From Chitinophagaceae bacterium UBA5175 (lineage in GTDB: Bacteria; Bacteroidota; Bacteroidia; Chitinophagales; Chitinophagaceae), in NCBI GenBank assembly GCA_002413325.1, contig DHWT01000286.1:3863-24348 (forward strand): a stretch of DNA of 20,486 nucleotides. The letters are read 5' to 3'. Within the stretch, counting starts at the first letter, position 1; each line of letters begins with the position of its first letter. Shown here piece after piece: positions 15,046-20,486 of this stretch. The notes beneath the pieces are model-generated. The model was not told the DNA's origin. It was given only the letters and a program-made list of their open reading frames with translations, and ran no database searches. The translations under genes were made by a program, and so were the position numbers.

Positions 15046-15749
15046 ATTATAGGATGTGAGCCGGCATATTCCAGGGCCAGGTTCAGAACAAAAGCCTTGT
15101 CAGCCTCCGATGAAATGATGACCGGATTGCCGGTATATTGTTTCAGGGTGGCGGCTGTTGTTTTACCCATGGCGAAGACGGGTGTTGCGGGTGATATGGA
15201 ATTCATGGAAAAAAAACTCCTCACGGCTGTCGGACTGAAAAATAATACTGCATCAGGTGGTTTTTCCAGACGAATGGGTGTTAACCGGGTTTCATACACT
15301 ATCAGTTCGGTCAGACGGATGCCCCGGTTTTTTAGTTTTTCAGGAAGAATATCCATGCGCTGGTCGCCACAGAAAAAAATGGCCTCCTTTATGTGGTCGC
15401 CAATGATTATTTCGGATAACGCCTGTGCATTTTCTGCTGAATGCTGAATGGCGTTGGGACCAAACCAGTTCCCGATGCTTGAACGGGTTTCCGTACCAAC
15501 ACAGTACATTTTCCAGTCCGGTTTATGCTGAAGGCAGGCCGTCACTGCTCTCACGGCCTGTACACTGGTAAAAATGACGGTGTGTTTTTCTTTTGCCAGC
15601 TCCGTGATCCGGGATTTTGTTTCTTCATCCTGCCTCGCAAGGATTTCGATAAATGGAACCATCCTGATTTCAACGGATTCCGGAAGAGGCGGAATTTTCT
15701 CCAGGGGCATGGAGGCTGTTGATAATATGGTAAAGCGGCGGTCACGCAT
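15042..15749 (-). CDS. hemD: Uroporphyrinogen-III synthase
   Basis: HemD cyclises hydroxymethylbilane to uroporphyrinogen III while inverting ring D. HemD proteins are poorly conserved, so this call relies on length (235 residues), position between hemC and hemE, and recognisable segments: VIFTSVQAVRAV in the first half, YCVGTETRSSI, and AVLFFSPTAVRSFF with FAMGKTTAATL in the second domain. I chose ATG 15749, which overlaps the hemC 3' end by 8 bp; an upstream in-frame ATG at 15797 would intrude 56 bp into hemC and add a tail lacking family similarity. It is coupled to hemE by an ATGA overlap. Confidence 0.92.
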   Translation of the reverse strand: MRDRRFTILSTASMPLEKIPPLPESVEIRMVPFIEILARQDEETKSRITELAKEKHTVIFTSVQAVRAVTACLQHKPDWKMYCVGTETRSSIGNWFGPNAIQHSAENAQALSEIIIGDHIKEAIFFCGDQRMDILPEKLKNRGIRLTELIVYETRLTPIRLEKPPDAVLFFSPTAVRSFFSMNSISPATPVFAMGKTTAATLKQYTGNPVIISSEADKAFVLNLALEYAGSHPII

Positions 15750-16662
15750 GCTGTTTATGTTCCAGTATTTCATTTCCACCGTTTCGTAGCAATTCATGGG
15801 CGGCAGCAGTCCCGAGACTGGCAGCCAGTTCCACGGAAATTCGCTTTTCTATGGAAAACATTTTTTTGCCGCTCTCATCCAGGAGATTTCCCCTGAAAAA
15901 AACTTCTTCCCCTTCCAATTCCGCCAAAGCCCCGATGGGTGTAGAGCAGCCACCAATCAGGCCGGCTAAAAAATCCCGTTCGACCTGAACACAAAAGGCG
16001 GTAGTTTCATGATGGAGTTTCCGGCATTGTTCAAACACTTTTTCCTCTTTCTCCCGGCAAACAACCAGTATCGCGCCCTGTGCGGGGGCGGGAATCATCC
16101 ATTCCAGTTCGATGGCATGGGCGGGCCGCATGCCAATGCGTTCCAGACCTGCAGCAGCAAAAACGGCTCCCTGCCAGTTGCTGGCCGCCAGTTTTCTAAG
16201 CCTTGTATTCACATTGCCCCGGATGGGCTCGATGCGGTCTTCCGGAAAGCGGTAAAGCCACTGGGCTTTTCTTCTTAAGCTGCTGGATGCGATCGTAGTG
16301 GGTGTATGGTTGTCCAGCACAAAATCTGTATGGGAAGGGTGCGGTACCAGTAAATCAAAAGGACTGTCTCTTTCGAGTATGGCGGCTTCTTTTATACCGG
16401 CAGGCAGAAGAACGGGCACATCTTTCATGGAATGAACGGCCAGGTCAATCTGATGATTCAATAAGGCCTGGTCCAGACTTCTTGTAAAAATTCCCTGTAC
16501 GCCCATGGAATAGAGGGGTGTGGCAAGGTCCAGGTCCCCTTCACTTTTTATATAAACAAGTTCCGCATCAATGCCCTGGTGTTTGAGCAAGGATTTAACG
16601 AGGTTGGCCTGCCAAAGGGCGAGTTGGCTTTCACGTGTTCCGATCCTGAGTTTTTTTGACAT
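15742..16662 (-). CDS. hemC: Porphobilinogen deaminase (hydroxymethylbilane synthase)
   Basis: HemC polymerises four porphobilinogens into hydroxymethylbilane on a covalently bound dipyrromethane cofactor. The 306-residue protein begins with the canonical LRIGTRESQLALWQA (5-19). The catalytic Asp81 lies in VHSMKDVP, the substrate-binding arginines in SSLRRKAQW and IRGNVNTRLRKL, and the cofactor cysteine is Cys239 in LIGGCSTPIGALAEL. It starts 12 nt after the hemA stop codon and overlaps hemD by 8 bp. Confidence 0.97.
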   Translation of the reverse strand: MSKKLRIGTRESQLALWQANLVKSLLKHQGIDAELVYIKSEGDLDLATPLYSMGVQGIFTRSLDQALLNHQIDLAVHSMKDVPVLLPAGIKEAAILERDSPFDLLVPHPSHTDFVLDNHTPTTIASSSLRRKAQWLYRFPEDRIEPIRGNVNTRLRKLAASNWQGAVFAAAGLERIGMRPAHAIELEWMIPAPAQGAILVVCREKEEKVFEQCRKLHHETTAFCVQVERDFLAGLIGGCSTPIGALAELEGEEVFFRGNLLDESGKKMFSIEKRISVELAASLGTAAAHELLRNGGNEILEHKQHA

Positions 16663-16674
16663 GTTATGCGTTTA

Positions 16675-17904
16675 TCAGCCAGCGATAAACTCGTTGATCG
16701 CTTCAATATAATAGCAGCCGCTTTGATTTTCACGACGCATTTTTGAAGCCATTCCATTGAGTACCCGCTGAATTTTCTGATCCCTGTGAACGGAGGATGG
16801 TATTTCAGGCAGTGGTTGTTCAAATAACGGGGAACCGTGAATCTCCTGGAGTTTTATTTTCACCTGTTTGAGAACGGGTACATATTTGCGCATTTCATGC
16901 CATTCCATTAATTCCCGCAGATGGGTTTGTATGATCACCCGGGCTTTCGGAATTTCCGCAGCCCGGTGCAGGAGGGTTTCATCTTTTAATTTAGAGAGCC
17001 CGTCCACGTCCATAAGCGCGATATGCTGTAAATCGGCCAGCTTTTTTTCCACGTTGCGGGGAATCGAAAGATCTATAATGAGTTTCCTGCCGGGGAAATT
17101 TTCCAGATCTGAATATCGTATTACCGGATCAGGTGCGTTGGTGGCCACCAGTATGATATCGGCCTGGTTGATCTCTTCCGGAAGGGCCTCCATGGAAGCG
17201 GTCCTTAAGTTGAAAGTCAGTGCCAGACTCTCTGCTTTTTCCGGTGTCCGGTTCATCAGGGTAATGCGGCTGGTGCCGAGATAGTCAACCAGGTTCTTAC
17301 AGGTGATGGTGCCGATTTTACCGGTCCCCAGTAAAAGGATCTGTTTATCTTTCAGGTTCTCAATATGATCGCGGATATATTGCACGGCTGCAAAAGCGAC
17401 AGAAACGGTTCCATCGCTTAGAGCGGTATTATTTTTAATCTCTTTGGAAGACTGTAAAACCTGGTTCAGGGCCCTTTCGAGGAAAGTATGAATAAAACCC
17501 CTTTGCTTGGCGAATTTCATGGCCTGCCGGAGCTGACCCACAATTTCATAGTCACCCAGTATCTGTGAATCCAGCCCGGCCCCCACATCAAACAAATGCT
17601 GGAGCGCATTCAGCCCGTTTTTCCGGTAAGCCAGTTCGGTAAAAAGTTCCGCGGTACCCTGGGTCTGGGAACAAAACAGGTCTACCAGCTGCTGCGGATC
17701 TTCAGCGATACCATAAATTTCTGAACGGTTACAGGTGGACAAAACAAAAAGGTCACGCACTTCAAACCCGGCAGCCAGCTTCAGCATGTTTTCATACTGA
17801 TCCGGCCCGATGGCAAAGGAACCCCGGATTTCGGCATCGGTTTTCTTGTAATTGATGCCGACTACAAAGAAGTTCGAAAGCTCTATGTTTAAGTTTTTGT
17901 TCAT
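16675..17904 (-). CDS. hemA: Glutamyl-tRNA reductase
   Basis: HemA uses NADPH to reduce glutamyl-tRNA(Glu) to glutamate-1-semialdehyde, the committed and usually rate-limiting step of C5 heme synthesis. The 409-residue protein has the catalytic Cys58 in VLSTCNRSEIYG, the conserved DVGAGLDSQILGDYEIVGQ (106-124), the NADPH-binding GTGKIG (193-198), and the C-terminal helical dimerisation domain (about 310-409). It is the first gene of the minus-strand operon. A -7 box lies 15 nt upstream of ATG 17904. It is divergent from hemH, with shared regulatory space in 17905-18061. Confidence 0.97.
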   Translation of the reverse strand: MNKNLNIELSNFFVVGINYKKTDAEIRGSFAIGPDQYENMLKLAAGFEVRDLFVLSTCNRSEIYGIAEDPQQLVDLFCSQTQGTAELFTELAYRKNGLNALQHLFDVGAGLDSQILGDYEIVGQLRQAMKFAKQRGFIHTFLERALNQVLQSSKEIKNNTALSDGTVSVAFAAVQYIRDHIENLKDKQILLLGTGKIGTITCKNLVDYLGTSRITLMNRTPEKAESLALTFNLRTASMEALPEEINQADIILVATNAPDPVIRYSDLENFPGRKLIIDLSIPRNVEKKLADLQHIALMDVDGLSKLKDETLLHRAAEIPKARVIIQTHLRELMEWHEMRKYVPVLKQVKIKLQEIHGSPLFEQPLPEIPSSVHRDQKIQRVLNGMASKMRRENQSGCYYIEAINEFIAG

Positions 17905-17919
17905 CCTGTATTAGAACGT

Positions 17920-17927
17920 CAAAATTA
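17920..17927 (-). promoter_or_regulatory. -7 promoter box of the hemA operon
   Basis: The minus strand reads TAATTTTG, an exact TAnnTTTG match, 15 nt upstream of the hemA ATG, giving a short predicted leader of about 10 nt. The -33 region has no clean TTG. Confidence 0.55.
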
Positions 17928-17954
17928 CTCAGAACGCCTGCTATTCCACATTTT

Positions 17955-17974
17955 TAGTGTCATAATAGTGTCAT
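17955..17974. repeat. 9-bp direct repeat with 11-bp period between hemA and hemH
   Basis: TAGTGTCAT occurs at 17955-17963 and again at 17966-17974, separated by AA. Both copies face the same side of the helix and lie upstream of the hemA -7 box, as expected for a tandem regulator site. Confidence 0.6.
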
Positions 17975-18029
17975 TTCGGACCTGTTTCTGCTCATGTCAA
18001 AAACTGATCAACGTCATATACTCAACGAT

Positions 18030-18057
18030 TTGATACATTGATTCTTAATTACATTTG
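18030..18057 (+). promoter_or_regulatory. hemH promoter, predicted leaderless
   Basis: TTG (18030-18032), a 17-nt spacer and TACATTTG (18050-18057) match the Bacteroidota -33/-7 consensus. Only CAAA separates the -7 box from the hemH ATG at 18062, so transcription should begin at or beside the start codon. Confidence 0.65.
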
Positions 18058-18061
18058 CAAA

Positions 18062-19078
18062 ATGGCAAATTTGAAAAGAGGCATCATATTAATGAATCTG
18101 GGTTCTCCGGATTCCACGGAAGTGTATGACGTGCGGAAATACCTGAATGAATTTCTGACTGATAAAAGAGTGATTGATTCCTGGCCGGTCCGTAATTTAT
18201 TAGTCAGGACCCTCATTGTTCCCAGAAGGGCACCGAAATCTGCCGAAGCCTATCGCACCATCTGGACAAAAAACGGTTCTCCTCTGGTCCAGATCACCCG
18301 GGAACTTGCGGAAAAACTGCAGGAACTGGTGGCGGAACCAGTCAGTATAGCCATGAGATACGGTAATCCCGGAATGGAAGCGGCTTATGAAAGCCTGTTA
18401 AAAAAACTTCCGGATTTGGAAGAAGTTATTGCCATCCCGCTCTATCCGCATTATGCTATGTCCTCGTATGAAACGGCCGTAGAACATGCAAAGGAAGTTC
18501 ACCGCAAAAAAAAATATGGATTCCGTTTAAAATTCATCCCGCCCTTTTATCAGGATCCCTTGTATATCCATGCGATGGCTGAAAATATACGGCCCTACCT
18601 GGAAAGGGAATTCGACCACCTCCTGTTCAGTTTTCATGGCATTCCCGAAAGGCATATCCTGAAATCAGATACCACCCGTCGGCATTGTCTGCAATCAGCG
18701 GACTGCTGTTCAATAGCATCGGTGGCGCATGCTACCTGTTACCGGCATCAGTGCCTGGAAACCATGAAACGGGTTGCAGCAGAACTCGGGTTACCACAAA
18801 ATAAATTCGGTTTTTCCTTTCAGTCACGCCTGTTGAAAGATCCCTGGCTCAAGCCCTACACCGATTTCAGGTTTAAGGAAATGCCAGGGGAGGGAATTAA
18901 AAAACTGCTGGTTATCTGTCCTGCATTTGTAAGTGACTGCCTGGAGACCCTCGAAGAAATTGCGATCCGGGGAAAAGAAAGTTTCCTGGAAGCAGGCGGG
19001 AGTGAATATGAAATGATACCCTGTCTGAATACCAATCCACTGTGGGTGCAGACCCTGGCAGACTGGCTGAAAATTTGA
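18062..19078 (+). CDS. hemH: Ferrochelatase
   Basis: HemH inserts Fe2+ into protoporphyrin IX to give protoheme. The 338-residue protein has GIILMNLGSPDS (7-18), the IPLYPHYAMSSYETA block (125-139), the catalytic His192 in FSFHGIPERH, and CPAFVSDCLETLEEI (286-300), which carries the second active-site acid. ATG 18062 is preferred over an upstream TTG at 18038, since the latter overlaps the promoter. Cys209, Cys215, Cys216, Cys226 and Cys231 cluster in one internal segment and could bind an iron-sulfur cluster, as in some other bacterial ferrochelatases; this is inference. hemJ starts 3 nt after the stop codon. Confidence 0.96.
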   Translation: MANLKRGIILMNLGSPDSTEVYDVRKYLNEFLTDKRVIDSWPVRNLLVRTLIVPRRAPKSAEAYRTIWTKNGSPLVQITRELAEKLQELVAEPVSIAMRYGNPGMEAAYESLLKKLPDLEEVIAIPLYPHYAMSSYETAVEHAKEVHRKKKYGFRLKFIPPFYQDPLYIHAMAENIRPYLEREFDHLLFSFHGIPERHILKSDTTRRHCLQSADCCSIASVAHATCYRHQCLETMKRVAAELGLPQNKFGFSFQSRLLKDPWLKPYTDFRFKEMPGEGIKKLLVICPAFVSDCLETLEEIAIRGKESFLEAGGSEYEMIPCLNTNPLWVQTLADWLKI

Positions 19079-19081
19079 TGA

Positions 19082-19624
19082 ATGAAAATGTACTTATATA
19101 TAAAGGCCCTGCACATTATTTTTATTGTCACCTGGTTCGCCGGTATGTTTTATATTGTAAGGCTCTTTATTTATAATACAGAAGCTGCTGAAAAAACCGG
19201 TCCGGAACGGGAAATTCTGGGGGCCCAGTTTAAGATCATGATCCGGCGTTTGTGGCTGGGTATCACCTGGCCCTCCGCCCTGCTTACGCTGATCTTCGGG
19301 CCCTGGATCTGGATCCTGATGCGCAGCACTCCGGACTGGCTGGCTATCAAGCTCGTTTTTGTGGTATTGCTGTACCTGTATCATTTCTCCCTCCACATTT
19401 TATACCGGGAGCAGCAAAAAGGCATATTTCGCTACAGTTCCCAAAAACTGCGCATCTGGAATGAGGTGGCCACCCTGCTTTTGTTTGCCATTGTTTTCCT
19501 GGCCACTGCAAAACAGGTGATGAGCTTGTTTTTCGGTATTGCCGGTATTGTTTCCCTGACCGCAGTGCTGATACTGGCAATCAGGATATACAAAAAGGTC
19601 CGGACAAAGAACCCGGTTCGTTGA
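19082..19624 (+). CDS. hemJ: HemJ-type protoporphyrinogen IX oxidase
   Basis: This 180-residue membrane protein matches the HemJ family, which oxidises protoporphyrinogen IX to protoporphyrin IX in bacteria lacking HemG and HemY. The N-terminal IKALHIIFIVTWFAGMFYIVRLF (7-29) carries His11, a residue implicated in heme binding in characterised HemJ. Other conserved-looking parts are MIRRLWLGITWPS (53-65), WLAIKLVF (86-93, with Lys90) and LRIWNEVATLLL (123-134). Hydrophobic segments at about 9-31, 58-80, 87-107, 130-148 and 149-169 suggest four or five helices. It is cotranscribed with hemH and completes the pathway. Its TGA stop lies in a 7-bp repeat (19618-19638). Confidence 0.92.
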   Translation: MKMYLYIKALHIIFIVTWFAGMFYIVRLFIYNTEAAEKTGPEREILGAQFKIMIRRLWLGITWPSALLTLIFGPWIWILMRSTPDWLAIKLVFVVLLYLYHFSLHILYREQQKGIFRYSSQKLRIWNEVATLLLFAIVFLATAKQVMSLFFGIAGIVSLTAVLILAIRIYKKVRTKNPVR

Positions 19625-19638
19625 CCGTTGACCGATCA
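19618..19638. repeat. Short 7-bp repeat overlapping the hemJ stop codon
   Basis: TCGTTGA (19618-19624), CCGTTGA (19625-19631) and the degenerate CCGATCA (19632-19638) are units of the family seen at 4099-4154. The hemJ TGA (19622-19624) is the end of the first unit. Confidence 0.65.
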
Positions 19639-19650
19639 GAACGGCATACA

Positions 19651-19678
19651 AAAAAGCCCCTCACAGGAGGGGCTTTTT
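19651..19678 (+). terminator. Rho-independent terminator of hemH-hemJ
   Basis: GCCCCTC (19656-19662) and GAGGGGC (19667-19673) form a 7-bp G/C stem with an ACAG loop, followed by TTTTT and extended by flanking AAAAA. It lies 26 nt after the hemJ stop codon. Confidence 0.92.
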
Positions 19679-19826
19679 ATAAGGGGCAAAAAGGTGGTCT
19701 TTCAGAAACTGGCTTTGGATGGTGATTCAGGAATTGGGAAAAAGATTCATTTACTAGCACTGGTTTTTGCAATTGCGATAATGGGAATTAAAAACGGGCA
19801 GGTGCGGATTAAAAAACGTCCAGTGT

Positions 19827-19860
19827 AAAAAGGAAGGGGAGTAGGAATACCCCCCTTTTT
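19827..19860 (+). terminator. Second hairpin with T-tract downstream of hemJ
   Basis: AAAAAGG (19827-19833) and GGGG (19836-19839), separated by an AA bulge, pair with CCCCCC (19850-19855) and TTTTT (19856-19860) around a 10-nt loop. It resembles an intrinsic terminator, but no gene clearly ends just before it. Confidence 0.4.
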
Positions 19861-20118
19861 AACCCCTAAACCCTAAACCGTAGAAAAAAATTTTTCAGAA
19901 CCGGAGATCGACTTTTTACAGATACAATCTCATTGGTTTTTTAAAGGATCGGACTTCTCATTTTTAATCATAAATTATGCCAAAGGATTTCAATGTGGAA
20001 AATTGAGTATTCTTAAATACTTGATTCTGCTCAACTTCTGCGTAACTATACTTTGAGTTATCGTACACAAACGATTTGCTTTCGGTGTTTTATACGGGTA
20101 AAAAACCGTTGAATTCAG

Positions 20119-20126
20119 TAGCTTTG
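20119..20126 (+). promoter_or_regulatory. -7 promoter box of ileS
   Basis: TAGCTTTG matches TAnnTTTG exactly, 73 nt before the ileS ATG. The nearest TTG (20109-20111) is too close to serve as a -33 element. Confidence 0.5.
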
Positions 20127-20199
20127 CAGCCATTTTAAATTGTTAAAATTTTCTGTTTTTATAATTATTTCCTAACCCATTCATTATTAAAGGATCCCT

Positions 20200-20486
20200 A
20201 TGGCCGGGCGATACAAAGAATATGAAAAGCTGAACCTGCCGGAAATCGGCCAGACGGTTTTGCACCAGTGGAAAACCACCCGGGCATTTCAGAAAAGTAT
20301 TGACCTGCGCGATGGTAAAACTCCTTTTGTTTTTTATGAAGGTCCGCCCAGCGCGAATGGTTTACCCGGTATCCATCATGTGATCAGCCGGACCCTGAAA
20401 GACCTGGTATGCCGGTATAAGACCATGCGGGGATTCCGGGTGGAGCGAAAAGGCGGTTGGGATACCCATGGCCTGCCGGTGGAACT
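20200..20486 (+). CDS. ileS: Isoleucyl-tRNA synthetase, N-terminal part (runs off the window)
   Basis: This cytoplasmic class I synthetase charges tRNA-Ile and edits mischarged valine. Only the first 95 codons are in the window. The opening (MAGRYKEYEKLNLPEIGQ), FYEGPPSANGLPGIHHVISRTLKD (the GIHH is this family's HIGH-type ATP-binding motif, near residue 55) and YKTMRGFRVERKGGWDTHGLPVE are characteristic of IleS of the Bacteroidota/eukaryote-like type. The GWDTHGLPVE segment separates it from ValRS and LeuRS. The start ATG at 20200 follows an A/T-rich leader. The editing domain, KMSKS motif and C-terminus are outside the window. Confidence 0.95.
   Translation, partial: MAGRYKEYEKLNLPEIGQTVLHQWKTTRAFQKSIDLRDGKTPFVFYEGPPSANGLPGIHHVISRTLKDLVCRYKTMRGFRVERKGGWDTHGLPVE

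Larger units (their letters stand above)
19625..20199. other. 575-bp intergenic region between hemJ and ileS
   Basis: I find no convincing gene here. It holds part of the 7-bp repeat, the hemJ terminator, a second hairpin at 19827-19860, two to three CCCTAAA-type 7-bp units (19864-19880), and the ileS -7 box (20119-20126). A 66-codon frame (19628-19828) runs through the terminator. Its C-terminal part (HLLALVFAIAIMGIKNGQ then RIKKR, encoded near 19748-19822) faintly resembles the end of IS4-type transposases, so a decayed insertion sequence is possible. I recognise nothing in 19900-20100. Confidence 0.6.

Noticed and set aside
15750..15797. Longer hemD start at 15797
   Set aside because: It would overlap hemC by 56 bp and adds residues unlike HemD; ATG 15749 gives a typical 8-bp coupled overlap.
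17981..17987. CCTGTTT shared between the hemA-hemH region and the araC promoter repeats
   Set aside because: A single 7-mer match is expected by chance at this length, and it lacks the TAAA extension seen at araC.
19628..19828. 66-codon open frame after hemJ as a functional gene
   Set aside because: Its first codons run through the strong terminator at 19651-19678 and no promoter precedes it. At most it is a decayed remnant.
20060..20075. ATCGT/ACGAT inverted repeat upstream of ileS
   Set aside because: Only 5 bp per arm in A/T-rich sequence; no support for a riboswitch or T-box, which is not expected in this phylum.
1..20486. tRNA, rRNA, CRISPR array, prophage or complete insertion sequence
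   Set aside because: I looked for cloverleaf-like segments, regular spacer-repeat patterns and transposase or integrase genes on both strands and found none, apart from the doubtful vestige at 19700-19828.

Overview
This window looks like a chromosomal segment of an aerobic Bacteroidota bacterium, most likely near Chitinophagales/Chitinophagaceae. The evidence is the protein families (Bacteroidota-type IleS, GyrB, SerRS, HemB, ECF sigma/RskA pair), the lack of Shine-Dalgarno sequences, and matches to the Bacteroidota -7 promoter box TAnnTTTG in front of at least eight genes. It is mostly conserved core genome. No CRISPR array, prophage, intact IS or RNA gene was found.

Layout. 133-2762 (minus strand): a small hypothetical gene, then gcvH, an ECF sigma factor, its RskA-type anti-sigma factor and a VanZ-family membrane protein, tightly packed from gcvH onward. 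2829-4112 (plus): serS, divergent from the hypothetical gene. 4201-6839 (plus): a DUF1800/DUF1501 pair, the second with a Tat signal. 6990-9261 (minus): gyrB followed by a 67-residue protein of unknown function. 9470-10414 (plus): a cysteine-rich AraC-family regulator. 10659-17904 (minus): hemA-hemC-hemD-hemE-hemF-hemB-hemL. 18062-19624 (plus): hemH and hemJ, divergent from hemA. 20200 to the right edge (plus): the 5' end of ileS.

How the genes work together. Nine hem genes within 9 kb supply every step from glutamyl-tRNA to protoheme: HemA and HemL make 5-aminolevulinate, HemB/C/D/E build coproporphyrinogen III, HemF (oxygen-dependent) makes protoporphyrinogen IX, a HemJ-type membrane oxidase makes protoporphyrin IX, and HemH inserts iron. 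The operons diverge from a 157-bp region carrying a 9-bp direct repeat with an 11-bp period. The AraC regulator converges on hemL and carries spaced cysteines plus a Cys-Pro dipeptide, so it is a candidate, unproven, heme/iron/redox regulator of the cluster.

The least explained parts are non-coding. One is a composite element between araC and hemL: a 24-bp palindrome with a duplicated left arm, followed by about five 11-bp tandem units. Another is a degenerate 7-bp repeat (CCGTTGA/G) that overlaps the stop codons of both serS and hemJ. A third is a set of -7 boxes so close to start codons that leaderless or near-leaderless transcripts are predicted. I found no clearly new multi-gene system; the best candidates are these repeats and the regulator.
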